Shown piece after piece: positions 54,744 to 63,382 of a DNA stretch of 64,000 bases. Within the stretch, counting starts at the first letter, position 1. The number at the start of each line of letters is the position of its first letter. The notes under the pieces are model-generated. The model was given only the letters and a program-made list of their open reading frames with translations. It was not told the DNA's origin and made no database searches. The position numbers and the translations under genes were made by a program. The DNA is from Streptococcus chenjunshii (GTDB lineage: Bacteria > Bacillota > Bacilli > Lactobacillales > Streptococcaceae): assembly GCF_003086355.1 (NCBI RefSeq), contig NZ_CP031733.1:186001-250000 (forward strand). Reading direction: 5' to 3'.

Positions 54744-55715
54744 ATGAGAAAAATATTTAAATGTTTTCAAATCAATATTACTCGCAATTTTAACGATAAT
54801 ATGGGAGTAATATTTTCGGTAATTATTATGCCATTAGTCGTTGTTGCATCTTTTTATGCGACAAACTTACCTAATGCAACTGAAAAAATTGCTGTGATTG
54901 GGGGAACTGAAACATTTACTCAATATCTTGATAACAATCAGATTTCTTACGATAAGCTAAAAGCTCTCCCAGAAAAACAAGATATTTATATGAGAAATTA
55001 CAGCGGTGTCATTAAAAAACAAAACGGGAAAGTAACAGTTATATCATATAAAGGACCACAATATAGACGGGGACTTCAACTTATCACAAAACAAAAGTAT
55101 CGTTCTGATGAAGAAAAAAATAATTCAGAGAAATTTCCAAATGCCTTTTATTTATCACTGAGTATTCTTCTGGTTCAAGCAGTTCTTAATATGAGGTTGT
55201 TTGTCAATGATAGAATTAATGATACTTTCAAAAGATTGCGAGTAATCGGTATAAAGAACAGTCAATACTTGAGTTCTCATCTGTTATTTAATTGGGCAGC
55301 TTTATTTATCCCTTTTGGTCTTGTTAATGTCATTTGTAATCGATTATTTTTCGGATCTTCTATGACAGAGGATTTGAAAGTTATTTTAATCAGTTTTATA
55401 GTTACTGGACTATTTTCAGCACTCGCAGTTTTGATTTGTACACTTGTCAAGGATAATGGTTCTGCTATTATGGTTGGTAATATTGTTGCGTGCTTTACTG
55501 TATTATTATCAGGGATGTTTGGTAATTTTCATAATAAAATTTTGGGAGCTATCAGTCAGTGTATGCCTCAGAAAATCAGCTTTAATTGGGTTAACGAAAT
55601 TTTTTATCATGGCGATATTGTAGGAGGAAACTTCTTATTAATTTTAATTATGTTTACAGTTTCAATGCTATTGGCAGTAGGACTCTGCAATAGGTCGAAT
55701 CAATATAGTAGTTAA
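54744..55715 (+). CDS. ABC-2 type permease with extracellular domain
   Basis: A 323-residue permease. One N-terminal membrane segment (about 19-40) is followed by a loop of about 90 residues outside the cell and then five further segments (from about 140), as in the YhgE/DrrB-like ABC-2 exporters. It partners the preceding ATPase and permease. Confidence 0.85.
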   Translation: MRKIFKCFQINITRNFNDNMGVIFSVIIMPLVVVASFYATNLPNATEKIAVIGGTETFTQYLDNNQISYDKLKALPEKQDIYMRNYSGVIKKQNGKVTVISYKGPQYRRGLQLITKQKYRSDEEKNNSEKFPNAFYLSLSILLVQAVLNMRLFVNDRINDTFKRLRVIGIKNSQYLSSHLLFNWAALFIPFGLVNVICNRLFFGSSMTEDLKVILISFIVTGLFSALAVLICTLVKDNGSAIMVGNIVACFTVLLSGMFGNFHNKILGAISQCMPQKISFNWVNEIFYHGDIVGGNFLLILIMFTVSMLLAVGLCNRSNQYSS

Positions 55716-55731
55716 AATAAGGGGTGAAAGC

Positions 55732-57387
55732 ATGGCAAAATTTATTGATATTTTTAAAAAAAATATATCCGAACATAGAGGCAAAAAACTTTATACCTAT
55801 TATGAAGGATATGATGTTATAGATTCTGTAACATATAGTGAATTTGATTCTAGAGTAAAAGACTTTGGAGGCTATCTCCAGAGTCTTGATAGCAAAGGTG
55901 AACGTGCACTTATTTTATTACCGTCGGGAGTGGATTATCTGACTGCATATTTTGCATGTTTATTTACGCAAACAATTTGTATTCCAATGAATGTAGTTGA
56001 TGATCAAAGTAAAGCTGAAATGGTAAAACAAATTATTGAGAATAGTGATGCTCAATATATTATTACCTCTACAAAATATCGCGCTAGTCTTGAGTATTGG
56101 TTTGGTAGTTTAGTTGAAGATTTAATGATTTGTTATATAGATGATTTTGTTAAATCAAGTTTTGTTGAAGAAGAAATTTGTGATGAGCAAATAGCTTACT
56201 TGCAGTATACTTCTGGTTCTACAAGTCAAGCTAAAGGTGTTAAGGTTACATATAACAATATTTATGCAAATTGCTTAATAATGAAAAATCACTTTGCTTT
56301 TAGTGATAAAGATATCTTTACTACATGGTTGCCGTTTTATTTTGATATGGGACTTATTGGCTCAGCAATTAATACTATTTTTAATGCCTCTTCAAACTAT
56401 TTTACTTCTGCAGAAGGTTTTATGAAATCACCTATTTCATGGTTAAATGCAATCAGTATTTATCACGGTACAATACTTATTGCTCCCAATTTTGCCTATG
56501 AGATGTGTTCTAATATCCCCACGGAAGAAATGAAAGACATCGATTTATCATCAGTTAGATTAACAATTAACGGTTCTGAACTTGTTAGGTATAGCACATT
56601 ACATGCATTGGCAGAAAAAATGAAAAAATATAAACTAAATCCTCTGTCATTTAATCCTGCATATGGGCTTGCAGAAAATACCTTAATTGTTTCGGCGCAC
56701 TATCCTGAAAAAGGCTACCAACATGTAACTATAGATGGTGAAAAATTGAGAAATAACATTATTGAATTCAGTGATGAGGGATTAGATATTGTCTCTTGTG
56801 GTGCCACCTGTGAAGGTGTTGAAGTCAAAATTGTTGGGTTAGAGAATAAACATTTACTTACTGAAGATGAGATTGGAGAAATTTGGATTTCTGGTCAGAG
56901 TGTTACACAAGGATACTGGAATCTTGATGAAGAAACTAGTTTTAATAATTTCCTCCCAAATGAAAACCAACCATATTTTGCAACAGGTGATTTAGGCTTT
57001 CTGCATAATGGTTTCCTTTATGTCGTAGGACGAAAAAAGGATATGGTTATTATAAGAGGGAAAAACTTTTATTCGCAAGATATTGAAGAGATTATTTTGA
57101 AAAATACAGATAATAAGCTAAAAAACGCAATTGCTTTTGCTATAGATATTAATAATACAGAAGAACTTACTATTATGGCAGAATTAAGTGACAATGTTAC
57201 AGATATTCATGAAGAATTAGCATCTATGATTAAAAATATAGTAGCAATGAATTGTAAGATTGTTCCATATGATATCGTACTTTATCAGGAAGAAGCTTTA
57301 CCGCGTACAGGTAGCGGCAAAATTCAAAGACAAAGTTGTAAAAAATTATACTTAGAATATAACACAACAAATGTGAAAGGTAATTAG
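55732..57387 (+). CDS. Fatty-acyl-AMP ligase (FAAL) for the starter unit
   Basis: A 551-residue ANL-superfamily enzyme. Core motifs are YTSGSTSQAKGV (phosphate loop), WLPFYFDMGLIG, NPAYGLAENT, TGDLGFL and the catalytic Lys of TGSGKIQR near the C-terminus. These are FAAL rather than amino acid adenylation features. It should activate a fatty acid as the acyl-AMP and load it onto the N-terminal ACP of the first synthase, giving the lipid tail. No carrier domain of its own is present. Confidence 0.9.
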   Translation: MAKFIDIFKKNISEHRGKKLYTYYEGYDVIDSVTYSEFDSRVKDFGGYLQSLDSKGERALILLPSGVDYLTAYFACLFTQTICIPMNVVDDQSKAEMVKQIIENSDAQYIITSTKYRASLEYWFGSLVEDLMICYIDDFVKSSFVEEEICDEQIAYLQYTSGSTSQAKGVKVTYNNIYANCLIMKNHFAFSDKDIFTTWLPFYFDMGLIGSAINTIFNASSNYFTSAEGFMKSPISWLNAISIYHGTILIAPNFAYEMCSNIPTEEMKDIDLSSVRLTINGSELVRYSTLHALAEKMKKYKLNPLSFNPAYGLAENTLIVSAHYPEKGYQHVTIDGEKLRNNIIEFSDEGLDIVSCGATCEGVEVKIVGLENKHLLTEDEIGEIWISGQSVTQGYWNLDEETSFNNFLPNENQPYFATGDLGFLHNGFLYVVGRKKDMVIIRGKNFYSQDIEEIILKNTDNKLKNAIAFAIDINNTEELTIMAELSDNVTDIHEELASMIKNIVAMNCKIVPYDIVLYQEEALPRTGSGKIQRQSCKKLYLEYNTTNVKGN

Positions 57388-57389
57388 CA

Positions 57390-58091
57390 ATGGAAGCTAT
57401 AATTGAAGTAAGTGAAGTTGTAAAAAATTATAATGATCGTGACCATGTTTTAAAAGGAATTAATTTAAGTTTTGAAGCTGGTACATTTAATGTATTACTT
57501 GGTCAAAGTGGTTCAGGAAAATCTACTTTATTAAATATCATGTCTGGATTACTAAAGCCAACTTCAGGGACAATTTTAATTAACAAGAAAAATATTAATA
57601 ATTTTAAAGAGAAGCAATTAGCTTCTCTACGTAGAAATACGATTAGCAATATTTATCAGGATTATATGCTTTTGCCAGAGTTAACTGTTCAGGAAAATAT
57701 TGAGCTTGGGATGAGTAAAAACAATTTAAATCTTAATGATATAGCAAATAAATTAGGAATTATTAATTTGTTAGATAAATACCCTGATGAATTATCAGGA
57801 GGCCAAAAACAGCGCACGGCAATTGCGCGTGCAATAATAAAAAAACCTGATCTGCTCTTTTGTGATGAAGCAACAGGGGCATTGGATGAAGAAAATAGCA
57901 AACAGGTTATAGAGTTGTTACATGATGTTGTTAAAACTTATGGTATAACTGTTATTTTTGCAACACATAATCTAAAAATATCTTTGACAGCGAATAGAAT
58001 TATAACAGTTGGAAATGGATTAGTCGTTCAGGATAAGCAGAATGAGTCTCCGCTTTTACCATCAGAAATAAATTGGGGGATTAATATATGA
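57390..58091 (+). CDS. ABC transporter ATPase, MacB/LolD/BceA-like
   Basis: A 233-residue ATPase with Walker A GQSGSGKST, signature LSGGQKQRTAIARA and Walker B LLFCDEATGALD, all typical of ATPases that drive FtsX-type mechanotransmission permeases. Its stop overlaps the permease start. In Firmicutes such pairs often give self-resistance to peptide antibiotics or assist export. Confidence 0.93.
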   Translation: MEAIIEVSEVVKNYNDRDHVLKGINLSFEAGTFNVLLGQSGSGKSTLLNIMSGLLKPTSGTILINKKNINNFKEKQLASLRRNTISNIYQDYMLLPELTVQENIELGMSKNNLNLNDIANKLGIINLLDKYPDELSGGQKQRTAIARAIIKKPDLLFCDEATGALDEENSKQVIELLHDVVKTYGITVIFATHNLKISLTANRIITVGNGLVVQDKQNESPLLPSEINWGINI

Positions 58092-58996
58092 GAAGTATTT
58101 GCAAACAATCATTAGGATATTTTAGGAGAAACAAATTAAATGTTTTGATTTTATCTATCCTTGCTTTCCTGACTTCATTTATGTATTTCTTTGTGGAATG
58201 CTCCATTGATGGTAATTTAACTTGGCTCTCTCCTAAAACTCAATTAAATAATGGACAAAATGAGTTATTAATTGGTCTTAATTCAAATAAAATATTGGCT
58301 TTAACGTTTCTTATATGTCTAACATCAGTTTCTTGTTTTATTTTTTATATGTTTTATAAAAAATGTTTTGATTTAAATCGAAAAAACCTTGGTTGTTACC
58401 GTGCTTTGGGTTTTACCCAGAGACAAATTACAGGTATTTACATTGCAATTACTTCAATCATTAGTTTTGTTTTTTTGTTACTGGGATTAGTGGTTGGTTA
58501 TTATTATTCGTATATATTACTTGATACTTATCAAGTATCTTACAATGTGAATAATGTTGTGAGAGGTCTCTCAGCATCTAGTTTTGCTATTGGCATAATA
58601 ATTCCGACAATTTTGTTTTGTATTATGACATATTTAGCATCTGGGGTGTATCGTTGTGTAGAGATTTCTAACTTACTTGCTGGGCAGGGAGAAAGTAATA
58701 AGAACTTAAGGATGATGCGGTTATTTGAAAAGGTCGCTAAGGTTTTACCATCTAAATATTCTTTTTCAAGTAAGTTAGCTTTGAGAAAGCCGTTTAATAT
58801 TTTCCTCATTCTAGTTTCTGTATACATATATCTAGTCTTGATAGTGATAAGTATCTCACTCAATATGAGTAGTTCAAAAGTTTATCAGTCACAAACCGCT
58901 TTTCGTCATTACAAATATGAAGTTACCCTCTCAACTGTAAAAGTAAATTCTGCTCCAGAAGAAAATGGAAATCAGTATTTTTTAGAAAAAAAGTAA
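58088..58996 (+). CDS. FtsX-like permease, N-terminal half (split by frame change)
   Basis: The first 302 residues of an FtsX/MacB-type permease: membrane segment near 17-35, then FtsX core segments (about 70-95, 120-150, 170-195) and a further segment near 240-262 leading into an extracellular domain. The frame stops at TAA directly after the run gaa-aaa-aag. A -1 shift at that point continues without interruption into the gene at 59035. So this is one permease of about 570 residues, broken either by loss of one A, by sequencing error, or read through by programmed frameshifting. Confidence 0.8.
   Translation: MRSICKQSLGYFRRNKLNVLILSILAFLTSFMYFFVECSIDGNLTWLSPKTQLNNGQNELLIGLNSNKILALTFLICLTSVSCFIFYMFYKKCFDLNRKNLGCYRALGFTQRQITGIYIAITSIISFVFLLLGLVVGYYYSYILLDTYQVSYNVNNVVRGLSASSFAIGIIIPTILFCIMTYLASGVYRCVEISNLLAGQGESNKNLRMMRLFEKVAKVLPSKYSFSSKLALRKPFNIFLILVSVYIYLVLIVISISLNMSSSKVYQSQTAFRHYKYEVTLSTVKVNSAPEENGNQYFLEKK
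58986..58996 (+). other. Candidate -1 frameshift site (A AAA AAG then TAA)
   Basis: In the reading frame of the first permease half, the bases A-AAA-AAG are followed at once by the stop TAA. This is the heptamer used for -1 frameshifting in E. coli dnaX and several IS elements. Slipping back one base enters exactly the frame of the second half. I see no clear downstream stem-loop. Confidence 0.55.
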
Positions 58997-59802
58997 AGTT
59001 AGCTACTATTAGTAAAAATATAGGACAGCAGAATTTGGTGGCAATGGATAACGATGGAGATCGTTTTCGTCTAGTAAATAAGCAGAAAAAAATCCAGCTA
59101 AATAATGGTGAATTAGCTATTAATCCGCGAATTGCTGAGATTTATAACATTAAACCAGGAGATAAAGTCTTAATAAAATATAAGAATTTCGAAAACTATT
59201 TAATTGTTAAAGCAATTGCGGATAATGGAAATACAAGTAGTATTTATATTAAACGTACTTATTTTAACAAATTGATTGGTAATCCTGCCAATACTTATAA
59301 TGGTTTATGGTGTAATAAGCTTAATGACACATTATCAAAAGAGCATATTAAAACATATAGTAGTTATAAAAAGGAACTACAAAATAATAATGTGTCCAAT
59401 AGAATGAGTGCGATAATAAATCAAATTTTAGCTTGTGTTTTTAGTGTTCTTTTAATTTTTCTAGTCTTGTTGCTCAATTTTCAGGACAATATAAATAATT
59501 TTATTTACTTACGTAAATTAGGATATTTACATAAAGAGATTAAGAACATGTTGATTAATATTTACTTACCACTTATTCTTTTTACTTTTGTTGTTATGAC
59601 TATTCCAAGTATGCTAACTAGTCAGCAGATTCTTCGAATGCTGTCTTTAGAGACGGGAGATTATATGCCATTTAACAGTAATATATATGTATTCTTATAT
59701 GCATTAGTCATTTTAGTATTTTTATATTTAGTGGTTATTAAAATTTTTGATGTTAAACTAAAAAATACATTTAATAGAATTGATTTAGGGCAATATAGAT
59801 GA
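58994..59802 (+). CDS. FtsX-like permease, C-terminal half (-1 frame)
   Basis: The -1 frame is open from the slippery run at 58986-58993 and encodes the rest of the extracellular domain plus three membrane segments (about nt 59410-59480, 59555-59620 and 59690-59750), ending at 59802. Independent starts exist (TTG 59035, GTG 59038, ATG 59044), but no convincing ribosome binding site precedes them. The last four bases overlap the phosphopantetheinyl transferase start. Confidence 0.75.
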
Positions 59803-60479
59803 TCTATCAATATTCCATTAAAATAGATAAATTTTTATCTTCTAATCAAATAGAGAAATTGATGACTATAGTTTCTGAAAAGCGTTGTTTAAAAGCAAAT
59901 CGTTTTATTCATCAAAAAGATAGAGAACGATGTCTACTTGCTGAAGCATTAGTACGCTATGCTTTGATAAAAGATTATGGAATAAAGGAAGAGAAGATTT
60001 TATTTAACCATTCTAAACATGGCAAACCATTTCTTATGGAAAGCAATTTACATTTCAATATTTCTCATTCTGGTAAGTGGATTGTCTGTGCTATTGGGGA
60101 CTCGCAACTTGGAGTTGATGTCGAACTAATACGGTTGTTAGAATATGAGGATATATATAAATCGTTTTCTTCAACTGAAAGAATACACCTTGATGCTTTA
60201 TCTCCCCAAGATAAGCAAATTTCTTTCTTTAAATTATGGACCCTTAAAGAAAGCTTTGTTAAGTTTATTGGGACGGGATTAAAATGTCCATTTGATAGTT
60301 TTTCTATTGACATTAATTCACTAGAATTACTAAAAGAGAAGCAGCAAGACACAAATCTTTCATTTTTTAGTAAAAAACTTGATGCGGAACATTGGTATGC
60401 ATTGTGTTGTGAGTCTGATATAGTCAATAAAAAGATAAAACAAATTGATTTAGATGAAATACTGAGTTTTTGGCAATGA
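59799..60479 (+). CDS. Sfp-type 4'-phosphopantetheinyl transferase
   Basis: A 226-residue enzyme that attaches the phosphopantetheine arm to the ACP and PCP domains. Motifs are complete: NISHSGKWIVCAI, GVDVE (metal-binding Asp/Glu) and LWTLKESFVKFIGTGL (catalytic Glu/Lys). Its presence makes the cluster self-sufficient for carrier activation. The ATG overlaps the permease stop. Confidence 0.94.
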   Translation: MIYQYSIKIDKFLSSNQIEKLMTIVSEKRCLKANRFIHQKDRERCLLAEALVRYALIKDYGIKEEKILFNHSKHGKPFLMESNLHFNISHSGKWIVCAIGDSQLGVDVELIRLLEYEDIYKSFSSTERIHLDALSPQDKQISFFKLWTLKESFVKFIGTGLKCPFDSFSIDINSLELLKEKQQDTNLSFFSKKLDAEHWYALCCESDIVNKKIKQIDLDEILSFWQ

Positions 60480-60590
60480 AAATTTAATGATTATAAATAA
60501 GTTTTTATACCTTTACTTAGAAAGAATTGGGAATCTCACTATTTTATGAGAACTTAAGGAGTCATTAAAATATTTCAGGAGGAAAATTTA

Positions 60591-61301
60591 ATGAAAATAA
60601 ATGTTATTGTAATTCCTCATGCAGGAGGAATGGCCTCAACATATTATAAGTTTAAAAAATATAATAAAGAGCTGTTTAATTTTCACATTGTTGAATTATC
60701 TGGAAGAGGAAAAAGGGTTCATGAACAATTATATTATTCTTTTGCTGAGGCTGTAGATGATATATATGAACAAGTAAAAGAAATTATTCATGAGGGACCC
60801 TATATCTTATTTGGTCATAGTATGGGAAGTTGGTTAACTTATGAATTATACTATCGTATTCTTGAAGAAGAGGCACCTCTTCCAATTCACATATTCTTCT
60901 CAGGTAATCGTTCACCTTTCACCAAACAAGAATTAAGTGTTATTAACTTAGATGATGATGAGTTTGTTGAGTATATTATAAAAAATCATGAAGCAACTAA
61001 AAAAATTTTTGAAGTTAAAAAATTAAGAAAAATATTTTTGCCTATATTGCGGTCTGATTATACAATAATGGAGAAATATGAGCCGCTAATGGATAGAGAA
61101 AAAATTAAAGTTAATATTTCTGTTCTAGGTGGAGAGCTAGATCCATTGTTAGATAGGGGATTCTACGATTGGAAAGAACTTACTTTGGAAAATTGTGATT
61201 ATGTAAAATATGGTGGTAAACATTTTTATATTTTTAATAAATTTCAAGAAGTTAGTGATTATATGAGCCAAACGATAAAAAAATTATATGAATTAGTCTG
61301 A
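60591..61301 (+). CDS. Type II thioesterase
   Basis: A 236-residue alpha/beta hydrolase of the GrsT/SrfD editing family. It has PHAGG near the start, catalytic Ser77 (GHSMGSW), Asp in GGELDPLLD near 182 and His211 (GGKHFYIF). It should clear stalled or wrongly primed carriers and not release the product. AGGAGG precedes the ATG. It is the last gene of the cluster. Confidence 0.93.
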   Translation: MKINVIVIPHAGGMASTYYKFKKYNKELFNFHIVELSGRGKRVHEQLYYSFAEAVDDIYEQVKEIIHEGPYILFGHSMGSWLTYELYYRILEEEAPLPIHIFFSGNRSPFTKQELSVINLDDDEFVEYIIKNHEATKKIFEVKKLRKIFLPILRSDYTIMEKYEPLMDREKIKVNISVLGGELDPLLDRGFYDWKELTLENCDYVKYGGKHFYIFNKFQEVSDYMSQTIKKLYELV

Positions 61302-61407
61302 TGATATAAGATATGAAAATCAATTAATTATATTTCAAATTGTTAATTTATTTCTTTGGGTTTAAGAAGTTGACTAATTAGAAATTCTTAAAAAGGGGGA
61401 CATTTTT

Positions 61408-62601
61408 ATGTCAGAACGTAAACTATTTACGTCTGAATCAGTATCTGAGGGACATCCCGATAAGATTGCCGATCAGATTTCAGACGCTATTTTAGATGCT
61501 ATCTTAGCACAGGATCCCGATGCCCATGTGGCTGCTGAAACAGTTGTTTATACAGGATCTGTGCATGTCTTTGGTGAGATATCAACGACTGCTTATATTG
61601 ATATTAACCATATAGTGCGCCGTACCATTACTGAGATTGGTTATACGAATACTGATTATGGTTTTTCAGCTGAAACGGTTGGAGTGCATCCGTCATTGGT
61701 AGAACAGTCTCCTGACATTGCTCAGGGAGTTAATGAAGCTCTTGAGATACGCGACCATGATGAACAAGACTCACTTGATTTGATTGGTGCAGGTGACCAA
61801 GGGCTCATGTTTGGCTTTGCTGTTGATGAAACACCTGAGCTCATGCCTCTGCCGATTTCTTTGGCGCATCGCTTGGTTAGACAATTGGCAGAATTGAGAA
61901 AGTCTGGTGAACTTACTTATCTGCGACCAGACGCCAAAAGTCAGGTAACGGTTGAGTATGACGAAAATGATAAGCCTGCTCGTGTGGATACTGTTGTTAT
62001 CTCTACGCAGCATAATCCGGAAGTACCTAATGAACAAATTCACTGTGATGTCATAGAAAGGGTTATCAAGGCAGTTATTCCGGCGGAATATCTGGATGAT
62101 GAGACTAAGTATTTGATTAATCCGACTGGACGTTTTGTCGTTGGTGGTCCTCAAGGGGATTCTGGTTTGACAGGACGTAAAATTATCGTAGATACTTACG
62201 GCGGTTATGCTCGTCATGGAGGTGGAGCCTTTTCAGGCAAGGATGCGACAAAAGTTGATCGCTCAGCATCTTATGCGGCGCGCTACATTGCTAAAAATAT
62301 TGTGGCTGCTGGTTTGGCCAAGAAGGCAGAAGTCCAGTTGGCTTATGCTATTGGGGTAGCTCAACCTGTTTCTGTTTGTGTGGATACTTTTAGCACTGGG
62401 AAGGTTGCTGAGGACCGGCTGGAAAGGGCAGTTCGCCAAATTTTTGACCTTCGTCCTGCAGGTATCATTAAGATGCTTGATCTGAAGCGTCCTATCTATC
62501 GGCAAATAGCCACTTATGGACATATGGGGAGGATGGATATAGAACTTCCATGGGAAAAGTTGGATAAAGTTAATGAATTAAAGATATTTCTGCAAACCTA
62601 A
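61408..62601 (+). CDS. metK: S-adenosylmethionine synthetase
   Basis: A 397-residue enzyme making SAM from methionine and ATP. Signature segments include [21 protein letters not shown] and [18 protein letters not shown] precedes the ATG. GC content and codon choice look more like the backbone than the cluster. It lies 106 bases after the thioesterase; it may be the housekeeping gene or a paralogue feeding the cluster methyltransferase. Confidence 0.97.
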   Translation: MSERKLFTSESVSEGHPDKIADQISDAILDAILAQDPDAHVAAETVVYTGSVHVFGEISTTAYIDINHIVRRTITEIGYTNTDYGFSAETVGVHPSLVEQSPDIAQGVNEALEIRDHDEQDSLDLIGAGDQGLMFGFAVDETPELMPLPISLAHRLVRQLAELRKSGELTYLRPDAKSQVTVEYDENDKPARVDTVVISTQHNPEVPNEQIHCDVIERVIKAVIPAEYLDDETKYLINPTGRFVVGGPQGDSGLTGRKIIVDTYGGYARHGGGAFSGKDATKVDRSASYAARYIAKNIVAAGLAKKAEVQLAYAIGVAQPVSVCVDTFSTGKVAEDRLERAVRQIFDLRPAGIIKMLDLKRPIYRQIATYGHMGRMDIELPWEKLDKVNELKIFLQT

Positions 62602-62985
62602 TACTTTTTATTTATAATGCTAGTCGATATAAAATTGTTATTTTTAACTACTGCGGTATACATAGGTGGGTTTTTATATTAAACTTTAGATATCTGTAAC
62701 CAACTTGACTGCATATACGTCATCGTCAGTATACTCGCAAGTTATCTCATACCTATATATAAATAAGGATTAAGTAGTAGATAATGTAAATATTAGTGTA
62801 GGGGTGTCTATACTGTACTCTGTAATAGTAGGCTTTGTAGAGATCCCAACTGCTGTTAATCAAGCTATTAATTATATCTGTTCTCAGCTGTGAAAGTCGT
62901 ATTCAACATTTTATTTTAATAATAAAATTAAACTGAGGTGTAAATTGGGATAATTTTTAATATCAATTGTTTAAAAGGAGAAAAT
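62602..62985. other. Intergenic stretch, no gene recognised
   Basis: AT-rich sequence with stops in every frame, no strong hairpin and no open frame of note. It contains the ribosome binding site AAAAGGAG for the next gene near its end. Confidence 0.5.
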
Positions 62986-63312
62986 ATGCTAAGCCTTATT
63001 ATCAGTGTCCGTTTTATTTTAGAAGTTGTAACAATACTGGGCTTGGTTGGCGGACTTTTCACCAAAAAAGTTTGGGGCGTCAAATTTATTTTTTCTATTT
63101 TAGGAATTGTAATTGCTGGTATTTGGAGCCGTTATGGGGCTCCAAAGTCACCAGATGTGTTGACAGGATTACCTAGACTAGGACTGGAACTGTCAGTTTT
63201 TGGCTCTGGCGCTGTCGGTGCTTTTGTTCTATACGGAAAAAATATTGCTTGGATTTATACAGCAATTGTGGTTATTGACCTTATAGGCTTGTATGCCTTA
63301 GGCTTAAATTAA
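62986..63312 (+). CDS. YrdB/DUF2568 family membrane protein
   Basis: A 108-residue protein with four short membrane segments (about 3-24, 30-47, 68-86 and 89-106) and the family signature WSRYGAPKSPDVL in the second loop. AAAAGGAG precedes the ATG. Function unknown; often near sugar or stress genes. Confidence 0.82.
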   Translation: MLSLIISVRFILEVVTILGLVGGLFTKKVWGVKFIFSILGIVIAGIWSRYGAPKSPDVLTGLPRLGLELSVFGSGAVGAFVLYGKNIAWIYTAIVVIDLIGLYALGLN

Positions 63313-63382
63313 TTTTTATTTCTGAGCTGATAAATAGCCATAAGTTAAGGGGATTACAAAATCAATTAAATGGAGAATTTAT

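Larger units (their letters stand above)
35276..61301 (+). other. Hybrid PKS/NRPS biosynthetic gene cluster, probable lipopeptide
   Basis: Fourteen genes (one split by a frameshift), all rightward and mostly overlapping or within 50 bases, encode three synthase proteins, a fatty-acyl-AMP ligase, a methyltransferase, three export systems, a phosphopantetheinyl transferase and a type II thioesterase. Base composition is visibly more AT-rich than rel-dtd on one side and metK on the other, which suggests acquisition. Domain order predicts fatty acyl, ketide, amino acid, amino acid, ketide, serine, then reductive release. I do not match it to a known streptococcal product such as mutanobactin or mutanocyclin. 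Confidence 0.93.

Noticed and set aside
61302..61407. Possible SMK-box (SAM-III) riboswitch before metK
   Set aside because: The ribosome binding site AAAGGGGGA resembles that of the SMK box, but no upstream C-rich anti-Shine-Dalgarno segment exists in the 106-base leader, so the structure cannot form.
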